NCBI GenBank assembly: GCA_004154925.1
Contig: QJNS01000086.1
Span: 8,361 to 72,360, forward strand
Direction of reading: 5' to 3'
Source: Monosporascus cannonballus
Taxonomy: Eukaryota > Ascomycota > Sordariomycetes > Xylariales
DNA: 64,000 nt
The notes under the pieces were generated by a model, which worked only from the letters and a program-made list of their open reading frames with translations, searched no databases and had not been told where the DNA came from. The position numbers and the translations under genes are program-made. Every line of letters begins with the position of its first letter. Position 1 is the stretch's first letter. Positions 1 to 11,420 of this stretch are shown here, in pieces.

Positions 1-3000
1 GGTTTCTCCGGATACGAAAAAAAGAACCCTCATACTACATAGGAACCCTCCAGGTATGCACCTATCAGGCCGATTTGAGAAATTCGAACTGGACGGGAAC
101 GGACACTATTGGAGACGTATAAGCAACAACAGCAAATCCCCTCCTCTCCTCAATATCCTACTCACTAGAGCCGTCACTGTGAGCGTGGAGTTCATTCACT
201 GCCTTCATCTTCGCCAGGTCTCCATGAGTAGGGTCTTGAAGACCTACCTTCATATATGTAGGCATCAACAAGTCTCAAGGGTTTTCTCTCCCACAATGCG
301 TTTTCCAAACACGCTCCCGATACTTTGCCACACCATCAGCCCATGCTTGCAGCGGTCCCACGTAGTAAGAGGCCCGGCGTCCAGTTAAATCTTTGTGCCA
401 CTTAAAACGTCAAGTCCCAGCCCGGAACGAATTATCTCATCCGCAGCCCTCTTTTAGGAGTCTAGAGCCCGGCGATGACGCCCAAACAGGAAAACCAGAA
501 CAAACCCTAAACACGAATCCACCTACCGAAACTTCTCTACTTACAGGTATGCGTATATTCTTAACGAGGCATTCAATTAAAGGTCGTCGCCACGAGCTTG
601 TAAGAAATTATATGTCGTTGTTTCCGTGCCAAAGAGATAGGGGTTCCAGCTAGACATATTAGCGCCCCTCGAAAGCCCGGACTTAATACCGTCGTTTCCT
701 TATTCCCGCGACATTTTGTCATGGAACTCGCATTCAAACCAGATGCGGATCGAGATGCTGATCAGCCTGTTGCCAGCTCGCGATAGCTGCTCGGGGGGTC
801 AGCTAAGTTTCCAACATATATATCGGTCACTTCTACAAACCATCGCTCTATGGTATCTATGTCTCTCTTCATGAGAACATATCATGAAGGCGGGCTAGCT
901 TTCGATTTCCACCACGTCCCGGCCTAGGACAGGTGGATCGGGAAACGGAGTGTCAATGGAACTGCCCACCCAGGTCGAACAATGCCTAGCCGCGGGTTTC
1001 CTGGGACCTCCTTGTGCGGGCAAACGGACAAGCTAGTCTGAGGCGCCAACGAGTTTGAGGGGGGGCGTCGATACCATTTTCCAAGCGAGGGTCTGTTGCC
1101 CTACGTGCCGGGAGCCCATACTAGCAAACCTACCACAGTAGTAGTGGTTATAACTTATCAGGCTCTCAGCGGGTACCCCTCCATTCAGAAACCAACCACA
1201 TCAGATCATTGTTCGTTAGACTAGCCTCTATGAAATACTACCTACCCCAACTTACGCTCTCTAAACAAACAACACAACCATCACGAATAGACTGGCACCA
1301 AGTCGGGGAATTCAATCATCACATGCAACCAACCCTATCGAAGCCAACCAAAGTAACTGATAAGTAACTCATAAAAGTCATAGAGTGGTACCTATCTAAG
1401 TAGGTAGGCAGCGCGTGATTCCAACGCCCAACAGACGGGCGAAAGCAGCATTCTTACCTACCGATATTCCCGTGCATGCATGGTACACATACATGCTTTT
1501 TACGTGCATAACGGTTGTCTAAGCTTGACTCATTCTGAAGTCACCATGCAGGAGACAGGATGTATGGATGACCGGAGCAGCTCTCCTCCGACACTACATG
1601 TAGCCGCATACCAATAGCTTACTTTCACCCACTCACTACTACCTACAGTCAGGCAGTCAAGAGAGGGGCGGGGGAAAATGTGAAAGAACAGACGGAGATA
1701 ACTGAAAGCCCTCCAAGGGCATTTGAGGATGCAAACTCCTCCGACAATCCGACACATTTCGGATGCGAAGCGTCACGGTTTGCTATTCAATGGTTGCGAA
1801 GCGAAGCGAATAAAAGAAAAGAGTCGATACTTAAGCAGCAGAGGAGGTTCGGTCCAAGTAGCATAGGTAGGCATGCAATAGTTCAACCACATGCGTGACC
1901 GCAGAGCCGCAGAGTCTCAACCTCGAGAAGAGCTGCGATCGACGGGAGGTTGGCTGCCTATTTAGGGTGGGTAGAAATTCTGGAATATTTCCTCCTGCGC
2001 CATGCAGGGTGATCTCAACACCTGCAGCAGCAGAAACCCCAACGTTAAACGACCCGGTTGCGTACGAAATCTGGTCTAGCAGTGCCTCCCCGACACCCTT
2101 ATGCCTGAAAAAGCGGTATTCGAGCTTCGATCTCACTGTCCCCCCCCCTCCCCCCCCTCCATTTTTTGGAAAATAAATAAAGAAAATATACCAAATCACC
2201 AAACGAATAGAGGCCCGATTGATGAGCCTTAGGGAATGCCTTCGCATGAAACCAACAGCGACGATGATTCCCTAGTCACGGAGACTAGGGAGTAGGGAGT
2301 AGGGAGCACGATCCGTTGGTGGGTTGCGTACTTGAATTATGGCCAGCAAGCTCTAGCCAAAATATTCGAGCCGCTTTTATACCAGTACCTGAAATTCAAG
2401 AACCAAATGATATAACTCGGCGGATGACAACATTTAACCTCCGGTCGCGGGTAAAAACGCCTCCGATGACTTGCACGACATGAAGATGCCAGTAATATAT
2501 CGGATTTGGATCGGGATGCATATCTTACATAGGTAGGCGGTTAGTTATTGGTAGCTCGACTACCTGTCCTCTCTGGCCGGAGTCCTGGTCCGGACGCCTG
2601 AGAGTCTCGAATACACGCCACACGACATGGGTAAGGAGGAGGGGGCCCGCTTTAGCTGCGTGCGTATTACGCGTTAGGTATAGATTTGGCTTACCCCTGA
2701 ATCACCACGAGTCCTCCTCCCTGTCGCCGTCCCTTCTTTCCCCATCATACATGTCGATCTACTGTCGCCATATTTAGATCCTGGGTTCAGGCCTCATGCG
2801 TGATAATGTAGACCCGAAGGGAAAATATCCAACCCGGACATGTACGGACAACCGCTTTGTTTAACTTGTGATGCGTCCCTCTGATGCAAGAAGTGTGAAA
2901 ACACCAATAGTTTCGTGCGCAATCTTTACGGAACAACTGTGCACCATGAAGCGCTTGCTGTGCGTACGTATGTATAATCACACCGCAACGTATATCATTA

Positions 3001-3133
3001 TACTCCCCTGCCACATAGTGTGGCCATAAACGGTATCGACGTCTTGCAGGCATCTCCAGCCTACCTAGGTAGTTTAGTCTAGTACGTAGCAATTCCACCA
3101 CGAATTACCTCGCCTGCACGCATAATAATCCAT
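1..3133. other. Gene-poor interval upstream of the AQR 3' end
   Basis: I see no supportable gene in these 3.1 kb; the open frames are short, mostly non-ATG and resemble nothing I know. It holds low-complexity patches: a near-uninterrupted C tract at about 2139-2160 followed by a T/A-rich stretch, three tandem GGGAGTA-like units at about 2286-2308, and several TAGGTAGG/CCTAGGTAG motifs (near 1390-1412, 2530 and 3061-3075). Confidence 0.6.
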
Positions 3134-6100
3134 CTACTCCTTGGCCTCGAACTCCCTATCGCCCACAGCTTCCTCGTCTCGTCCCCCCTCCTCCTCCTCC
3201 TCCTCCTCCTCCTCCTCGGCCTCCTCACCCCCGACTCCCTCAAACGGCACCGCCTCTTCTTCGTCGGGCGGCCCCATGGCCATGGCGCCCTCCATATTAT
3301 CGTCGTCCGTCTCTGTGGGGAGGCCGCGCTCGGCGCGCAGCTGCCTGATCCTGACGCCGGCCATCTCGAAGACGAACTGGCCGAGGTGCTCGACGCCCTC
3401 CATGACGGCCTCACCGGGCGTCTCGGCTTCGAGGTCGGCCGCCAGAACGCGCGTCGAGGGCCACATCTCACCCGTCGAGAGCACGAGCTTGTCCGGCCTC
3501 TGTAGTAACAGCTCGAACGCCGGCCGCAGCTCGTAGCACGCCTCGAAGACGTCGCGCCGGCCCAGGATGTACAGGCCCAGGCGGGCGCGTGACAGCGCCA
3601 CCGTCAGCCGCCGGATGTCCCGCAGGTAGCCGACGCGGGACGTGCGCGTGAGGGAGAGGATGATGTCTGCGTGTGTTTTCCGCCTGTTAGTTTCGGGATT
3701 CACGCTTGGGAGGGGGGTGAACGATGACGGGATGGGGTTTGCGGGTTACTCACAGTCGTTCTGTTCGCCCTGGTACTTGTCGACCGTCGTCACGATCTTG
3801 GGCAAACCGAACAGTTCGTTGTTCGCACACCGGTGGCCTAGCACGTCCCTGATCAGCGCTCGCTGGCCGGCGTACGTGGCCAAGATGCTGATCTTCGACG
3901 CCGGATACCCTAGCAGCCGCATATATTGGTAGATGGCCACTGCGTACTCAGCCTCACCCAGGTTCTGAACGAAGTGAGGCGTCGGCTCCCTCTCACCCTG
4001 ACCCTTGTAATCAGGCACGTTGATCAACTGGTATTCGTACTTGAATCCCGCATTGGCATTTTGGAATTCTTGGAGGGTCTCAACGTGTGGTAAGTTGCCG
4101 AGGTTGGGATAACGCCACTGGTACAACTTCGCGATGGAGGGTCGAGCACGACCCTGTTGGTCCAGGGTAATTGTGGGTATTCCCAATCGGACAAATCTTG
4201 AGAAGAGCGACTGTTCGAGGTTCGCGTAATGCCGGAAAGCAAGGCTCTGGATGACGGGCGAGTTCTGGTAGTGGTCGCCGCACAGAACAACCCTCTGCAA
4301 TGGCATCTGTCCGTCCTTGGGTTTCTGCAGGGCCAAAGGGATGAAATTTTCTATCTCGGTGATCTGTGCAGCTTCCTCCATTACCACATTGTCATAGTGG
4401 AAGCCGAGAGAAGCAATCTCGGAGCGGCGCATTGCGGCATGCGTCGACGTCATGGCGACTATTCGCGCCTCGTTGGTGAGGAGGTAGCTGGATTTGTCTT
4501 TGTCTCGTCTTAGAATTTCGAAAGGCCTCACGTCTTCAAGCTCTGAGAAGATCTTCGATATATGGTGGTAGCAGCCATTAGCTATATCTAGGACAGCTTC
4601 TCGATCGGCCTCCGGAGGAAACAAAGGTTGCGGTGCATCGGAGAAGAAATTGTGGAATGGGAACGCCTGTACGATATCCTCCGCCGAGGAATCCTCCGCG
4701 TCGGCGATCTCCGTGAATTTGGCCCATGTCGGGAGAATGTACACGGAGTTGAAATATCCGGCAGTCTCCGCGGAATTCCCATGAGCACCTGGGGCGCCGA
4801 TGCTGGCGGCTAGACGATTGACTTCTAGAAGATAACGGTCTCTATTTTCTAGGAAGGACTCGACCCGACCGTGCTTGCTGAAATTTCCTTCGGTGTCAAG
4901 CTCTTCCTCACCGCGACCGAGACGGAGAAGATGTCGTTCATCGATGTCTAGGGCCACAATTTTCGCGAAGAGTTGATTTAGGGCCTGGTTTGAGTGTGCA
5001 ATAAGTAGTGTCCGTTGTTCTGGGAAGTTGTGATATATGTTGTTGATGATTTGCGTTGCCACATCTGTCTTGCCGGTACCTGGTGGACCTACTATGACCG
5101 TAAGCCCGGGTTGAGTGCCGGAGATGATGGCGTCGGCCTGGGCAGGAGTAAATCGAACAGTGTTCAACTTTGGCGCATCGACGGGATACGGTCCCGTATT
5201 GGGTGGCTTGTAGGTGGACACCTTGTACGTCTCCACCTCGGTTGTAAGGGGTGGTTCCGCGTCTCTTCTCCTCTTCTTGGAGGGCTTGGGAGGTTGCTCC
5301 TCTACCGGGTGATCTATCCACTCGAGCACGTAAGGAGGACTGCAGCTGCCGGACAAATCATCGCTTGGTTCGATGGTTCTCCCAGGCAGGCTTTCGACGA
5401 AGTGATGCCAGTCCAGAAACGTATCTCGGAAGTCAATCTTGGCGATGCGATTGGGAAGATGTTTGTATGTAGCACCGGCCGGGTCGCCGTAACCGAGGAA
5501 ATTCTCATGTAACCAAGACGGAAGGGGAACGTCCGAGAGAGCTAGGCTCCGGATCGACTCAAGGATGGGCTTAAAGTTGTTTTCCCTTCCGCTTCGTCTA
5601 AGCACCAGATTGATGTGTTCGTAGACGTCCGGTTTGCCACGAGAGGACCGCTCCATGTCTTCCTTGAATGTCTTCGAATCTAGCTTGAGTTGAATCCTTC
5701 TCGTATGAGAGCGGTTATGGCCGCTGAAGTAAGCTGCTGGATCCCTTATGACGTTCCCTTTGTCGTCTAGGATTTGGATAACTTGAGCCGTCCGTACTGA
5801 TGCAAGCCCAAGCTTCTGTGATTCGGATAGTGTACCGCTAGCTCCGTTCGAGGCGGGTTTTGCCGCAGAGGGATCTACTGCCAGCAGAAAGACGACATCA
5901 TCCGGCCGAAGCGAGTCCCATTCTCTCCTGATGTTGTCCGAAAGCCGGCGGACGTCAATAGATATCTCAACACGAACCGCCGACGGCTTGTCATCACCAA
6001 CGAGGGCGGGGACCACTTCTAGAATGGACGGTCGCGATATTGGCAATGCCATTCTCGAGAAACCAGCAAAACCGGTTTCCCCTGAACGCCATGCCTCGGG

Positions 6101-7606
6101 GCGCAGCCGTTTTAGAGCGGCGTCCATGTCTTTTCTAATGCCGTAGAAAGCTTCGCATCGGTACAGCACTAGCGCTCTCCATAGGAAGTCATGTACCGAC
6201 AGGTACTGCAGCTTGAGCTTAGGGAGAGCAAGCGGTTGAGACCCATCATAATTGTCCGCTCTCATAATGCTCCGGTCGAACAGGCTGTCCTCAGTTGGCA
6301 CAATGCTCATGTCCTGGGCAGCCTCCTGGAACGTCTTCCTCTTCTCAAATGTAGACAGAAGCACCTCCATTAGGAAGGGTCTATCGATAGACACTCCCAC
6401 CGACTCTGGATACTCAGTCCTGAGCTCGAGGAGAGCCGCCAGCTCCACGATCTCCTGATCTGTAAGCGGGGCAAGAAGGTTCTCCAGGTCGCCCCTCTTG
6501 TCGATGGAGCCGTAATTAGACAAAGCTAACACGGTCAACTTGTCCTTGAAATGGCGCAGAGCTGTCCGTTGCAGGCGCGCAAGCTTAGCGCAATGTTGAT
6601 CATATGCCTCGGCGCGATTATATTGGACGCCCGTCTGATCATCGATGGTGAAATGCGCGTAATGGCTGAGTAGGGAATACTGATCACGGAGTAAGGCATT
6701 ATCTTCATCATTGAACATTGGCGAAAGCTGCAGCGCTGGTAGGAGATGCAGATCCTGCAGTAGAGTGTTGACATAACGCCTCGTGGGAAGTTGGCTCAGC
6801 AAGTCAGATACGAACTCGACAAATCGCTCGCAGTAGCGGACGTGTTCTTGCCTCCTCCTCTCTTCGTAGATGATGCGCAGAAAGTCTAGCGTCAAGGCGT
6901 ACAGCCATGCCCTCTCGAAGCGCAACCGAGCCTTCGAGGCGTCATCTGCCGACTCATACCTCTTGCCCGAAGCCTTCCAGGCCTTCCTGAGCTGGGCGGT
7001 CTGGTTGAGTTTGCTCTCCCGTTTCGATTCGGAGGACAAGTTGTGCCAGATAGCTATGGAAACCAAGGGGGCGCACTCTTTCCTTACGCTCGCGCAGTCG
7101 AGGCTCTGGAAGGCGTAGATTATGAAGGAGAGGAGATGTGCCCGGATAGGTAAGGACAAGGTGTGGTCAAGTGTCAATGACAGAATGCGGCGGAACAAGC
7201 TCGAGAACTCGACGAGCCGGTCCTCGAATATGGACCAGGTGTCTAGCCTTTCCCTGGCCTTGACAGTGGTAATGAGTGCTATTAACAGCACGTGGAAGTT
7301 GGACGAGTTTTCAGAGTAGCCCGGCCAAAGGTAGCTCTCGAGGGTCTGCAGTCCCTCGAGTACTAATAATGACTTATACGGGAAACCATCCTTTTCGAGC
7401 ACATCCCATATCTGGTTCTTCAAGACATCGTTCTTGACCTTAACCTTAGTAGTTCGCTTAGAGGATGTCGGCCCTAGCCAATGTTGCTTGGCAAGCTGTG
7501 CGAATTCACTCTCGCCCTCCAAGTCGGCAATAGTTGGTCTCGGGGCCACATTATCCTTCGACTTGGCAGCTTTCGCGCTACTCTTCAATCGTTTCGCGGT
7601 CGGCAT
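3134..7606 (-). CDS. AQR: Intron-binding protein aquarius / Cwf11, spliceosomal SF1 RNA helicase
   Basis: Aquarius (fission yeast Cwf11) is a superfamily 1 helicase of the Prp19-associated intron-binding complex, acting in the nucleus on pre-mRNA near the branch point. The model has two exons, 3754-7606 and 3666-3134, with an 87-bp intron (3667-3753, GTGAGT...CAG); it encodes 1461 residues. Splicing joins KYQGEQND to YIILSLTRT, restoring the helicase motif. The N-terminal ~800 residues match the ARM-like aquarius scaffold. The C-terminal part has Walker A GPPGTGKT (about residues 840-847), the EEAAQI box, the GDHYQNSP motif and the terminal TVALSRAR arginine motif. The acidic glutamate-rich tail is encoded by a CTC/GAG trinucleotide run. 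The start is the first ATG of the frame. The neighbouring THOC1 gene is divergent, sharing a spacer of about 1 kb. Confidence 0.93.
3187..3217. repeat. CTC/GAG trinucleotide microsatellite inside AQR
   Basis: About ten consecutive CTC units on the plus strand encode the uninterrupted glutamate run in the acidic C-terminal tail of the aquarius homologue. Length variation between strains would change only the number of glutamates. Confidence 0.9.
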
Positions 7607-8652
7607 GGCTTCTGTTTATGAACTGCGACGCGAGGGACGGTCTCAGAATGACATAACCGAGTGGGAGAGTCGTTGCTGCTGGGGCTGGATAGGATATGAC
7701 TATTGCGATATGGTAGCTCTACCGCTAAGGGAGCTCTCGGTTTGGCTGCATGCGGGTATCGAGAGTCACCGGTGATGGTGAGTGGGTAGGGCAAGAGGAT
7801 TTCAAATTTTGAAGCTCGTTCAGATAGATTTCCCGAAAATGAAGTCCCGCGTAGGCTTGCTAGGTAACGTTATACCATAGGAAGTGCGAGACGGCGTACA
7901 GACACTCTATGTGCTGTTTCTCATCAGCCTTGTCGCGTACCGGCCCGCGCTAGTAGATAAGAACTTGGAACGGTTGACTTTCATTTTTGATTTTTATTTA
8001 AGTCGCTAGTGCTCTAATGCACTAAAGTTTGGTGGACCTATCATCCCTGTCGGCATCTGCAGATGTACGAAGCACCTCTAGTAAATTATGGGCGGTGGCC
8101 AACGGCAGTGACATGCCTGCCCTGGGCTGGAAGTTCTCACTCTCTATAATTACAGCCAGCTGGTACTTCAGAGCCCATATGGCCAAATGCGTATGTATTA
8201 CCACTAATATAAGTACCTAGGTACCTAGGTAGGTAGCTTGCCTGCAGCATTCGAGCACCTAAAGCTCCCAATGCGCCTGCAAGTCGGCGGAGGTTGCGGA
8301 GGTTCTGGTTTGCGTAGCTTCAGCCTTCTTTCCTACATACCTACATACCTACATTCCTACATTCTTCATCCTACATAAAAGGATATTTGATCAGTTCAGT
8401 CTGCATTCCCATTCGAACTCTCACTCACATTCGATAAGACTACACAGATCGCCTACATACATAAAGCATAAAATCAATGCCCAACGGCTGACTATGTTCG
8501 CATATCGGGCTACACAAGAAATCCTCCAGCAGTACCGGCTTGTGTAGCCTCGTTTCGTTACCTTCCGGATATTTTCTTCCATCACAGGACAACATCCCCC
8601 GCCTCTACCATCCTCCTAGGTAGATATCATATCTAGTAGCTCCAGGTTCAGA
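7607..8652. promoter_or_regulatory. Divergent intergenic region between AQR and THOC1
   Basis: This 1.05-kb spacer must hold both promoters, since the AQR and THOC1 start codons face away from each other. No gene is visible. It contains a palindromic GTACCTAGGTACCTAGG block at 8213-8236, a CCTACATA-type tandem stretch at about 8332-8362 and another CCTAGGTAG at about 8616. No TATA box or known operator could be assigned with confidence. Confidence 0.55.
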
Positions 8653-11420
8653 ATGCCTTCCGCCATAGACCCCGGCCACGGCGTCCCTCAGGTCGCTACC
8701 GTGTTAGATCTCCTAAAAGAATCTTTGGATTACGCGCGAGCCGTCAAATCAGCATCTTCAATCGAGCCCGCTCTTAACAAGTCCGACTTCGAATCCCTTC
8801 TCACCCGCCTATCCTCCGTGTTCACAAGCGAATCCGCCAGTCAGGTTTCGGATAAGGCCCGCCAATACGCCGTCGTTGAGACCGCCGCGCGAGATCTCTT
8901 CGGTAACCTAATTGTGAGGCCCGGCCGAAGTCCAACGCTCCATCTCCCGACGACGACGACACCTGCTGACCTTCGCACTCCCTTTCTTTCCTATAGGCTA
9001 GCACTACCATTGATTCGCCCGAATTCGTTCAAGTCTGGAACCTCTTCGACATCCTCTCCATCTTGTCGGACAATGAACAGTGCGACCCCGCTCTGCTTTT
9101 CTGGCTGGTCGAGGAACTTCTCGACAGTCAAACCATCGAAGGGTGCCGCGTCGTCTTCGATTTTCTAGAGTCCCGAAGAGAACGCATAACGACAAACCAT
9201 TTCCAGCCCAAGAAGTTGGTTATCCTCAGAGCCTGCAATGAGCTACTCCGCCGATTGTCAAGAGCTGAGGATGCTGCCTTTTGTGGCCGCGTCTTCATCT
9301 TCATGTTCCAGAGCTTTCCCCTCCATGACCGAAGCTCCGTTAACCTGCGAGGAGAGTACCATGTCGAGAACGTCACCACGTACGAAGACGCGCCAGTCGA
9401 CAGCGGCCAAGATGCCCCCGACAAAATGGAGGTCGACACAGACGGAGAAACTGACAAAACGAAGGACGAGAGGTCTGCAAGCAAGGCCGTTTCATTCGAC
9501 GCCAAGAATAAACCGACTCCTGAAACCCCTATAGATATGGATGCTTTATATCCCGTCTTCTGGTCCCTTCAGCATTCGTTTAGCCAGCCCTTGACCCTGT
9601 TCGATGATGCCCAGTTCGCCAAGTTCAAGAAAGGCATGGAATCTACGCTGGCGGCCTTCGAAACGGTCGACAAGCTGCAAAAGACTACCAAGACCACCGA
9701 GGAAAGCAAGATGTTTCCACAAAAGCGGAAGAGTCCCGAAGCGGCCGAAGAGCGTGACGGAAGCAACTACAATCCGAAGTATCTGACTAGTAGAGATCTC
9801 TTCGAATTAGAGGTATGGCCGTGGTTCTCCCGCTCCACGTCTCCCCGGCAGGCTAACTCGAGACGTAGATAAGCGATTTGTATTTTAGACGCCATATCCT
9901 CATACAAGCACTGATCATCATTGAGTTCCTTCTCTCCCTAACGCCTCAGTCCAAGGCCAAGCTTGCCAACATCAAGCAACCGAATAAGGCCGTCGTTTAC
10001 GGTGAGCAAGTTCTCGGCGACGAAGACGTATGTTTGTACCTTCTCCTGAACCCGGTAACCGGCTGACTCCCCATAGGCGAAATGGACGCGGGCTATGAAG
10101 GAGAGGATAACCCTCTATCTTCAAGCAGGACCTGATGGTTATTTCTTTTTCAGGATCGTGGACAGTGTCCTATCTAGGGACAAAGGCTGGGTCTACTGGA
10201 AGGCTGAGAGCTGCCCACCCATAGAGCGGCCCAGGGTTTCCCCGGCCGAGTACAGCGAGGCTATGGCTGGTGCCAGGCGTTTGGCGACTAATAAGAAGCT
10301 AAGGCCGACGCCGATGGGCTCTTTATCCCTGGCCTTCCTGAAAGAGGATGATGGGGCTGCTGCTCTGGAGCGATTAAAAGACCCTGCGAGATGGAAACTT
10401 CCGGATTTGCAGACGTTCAAGGACAAGATCGCCGGGGATGATCTCGATATGGACTTCGCGACTACCGAGAAGGAGAAGTCTGAACTGCTTGAATCTAAGG
10501 CTAGCAAGACTTGGAGGGCTCTCAGGATCGCCCGGCGGAGTAGGTTGGCTGCCTTTGACAAGATCGACGACTGGCAAAACGTCGAGGCCATTTTCCAAGA
10601 GCAACAAGATTCCGAGGGCGAGGTCGAGAACGACGACGGTCCCGTGGGCGGACGTCCCGGGGATGAACGACCCATCATCGTATCTGGACCTAGAGGCGTC
10701 GGAAAATCCACCTTGACCAATATGCTCCTAGAGAGACAGAAAGGCGTCTTTGAGAAAGTGATACAGCACACCACACGAACTCCCGGGGAGGGCGAGGTCG
10801 ACGGTCGGGATTACCACTTTGTCGACTCCAAGACCTTTAACACGATCATAGATGGCGATTACTTCCTAGAATTCGGAAGTCGAGATGGGTTTGACTATGG
10901 TACGAGCCGAAAATCCGCCGAGGCTTTAGTAGAGTCCGGGAAGATCCCCCTGATCATATTAGATCGCGAGGTATGTACTTAGCTCGGCTTCGCCTCCACT
11001 GACGCCTAGCTAACCGTCGGATGATAGGGCTGCGAAATGGTCAAGGCTAATGGCTACTCTGCGCGCTTTGTCTTCCTCTCGCCACCTAACCCCGGAGAGA
11101 TAGAATCTCGGCTGAGAAAGGCTGGAGAGCTGGCAGAAGACAAGATCCAGCAGGCGATGGAGAATGCCCTCGCCGATATCGAGCAATTAAAGAACGACTC
11201 CCACTTCTACGATGGCATCGTCATGAACGATGACCTCGATCAGGCATACGAGCGACTTGAGAAGTTCATCTACGGCACATCAGCCAAGACCAACGGGGTG
11301 GGCCAAAGCAGCGCGCCGTCGGGCGAGGACGTTGCGATGAAAGACTTGGCGAGCGAGGAGGAGACGAAGCCCTCGACGGAAGCCAGCGACTCCGCGTCGG
11401 CCAAGCAGCAACCCTCATAG
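8653..11420 (+). CDS. THOC1: THO complex subunit THOC1/Hpr1-type protein with C-terminal guanylate-kinase-like domain
   Basis: THOC1 belongs to the nuclear THO/TREX complex that couples transcription to mRNA export. Five exons fit in phase: 8653-8913, 8997-9812, 9869-10027, 10077-10970 and 11028-11420, giving 840 residues. Introns are 83, 56, 49 and 57 bp, all GT-AG. The first ~590 residues look like the THOC1 family (for example the ISDLYFRRHILIQALI segment and the helical body around residues 88-470). From about residue 610 a guanylate-kinase fold follows in the same exon: P-loop GPRGVGKST (616-624), then TTRTPGEGEVDGRDYHF, FLEFGSRDGFDYGTS, ILDREG and a C-terminal NDDLDQAYERLEKFIY. Compared with yeast guanylate kinase, the second GMP-binding arginine is Gly649 and the two lid arginines appear absent. 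A structural pseudokinase role is therefore inferred. Divergent from AQR. Confidence 0.85.

Noticed and set aside
1831..2247. 138-codon minus-strand frame with poly-Gly
   Set aside because: The Gly run comes from a C homopolymer; the rest shows no domain and the start is in low-complexity sequence.
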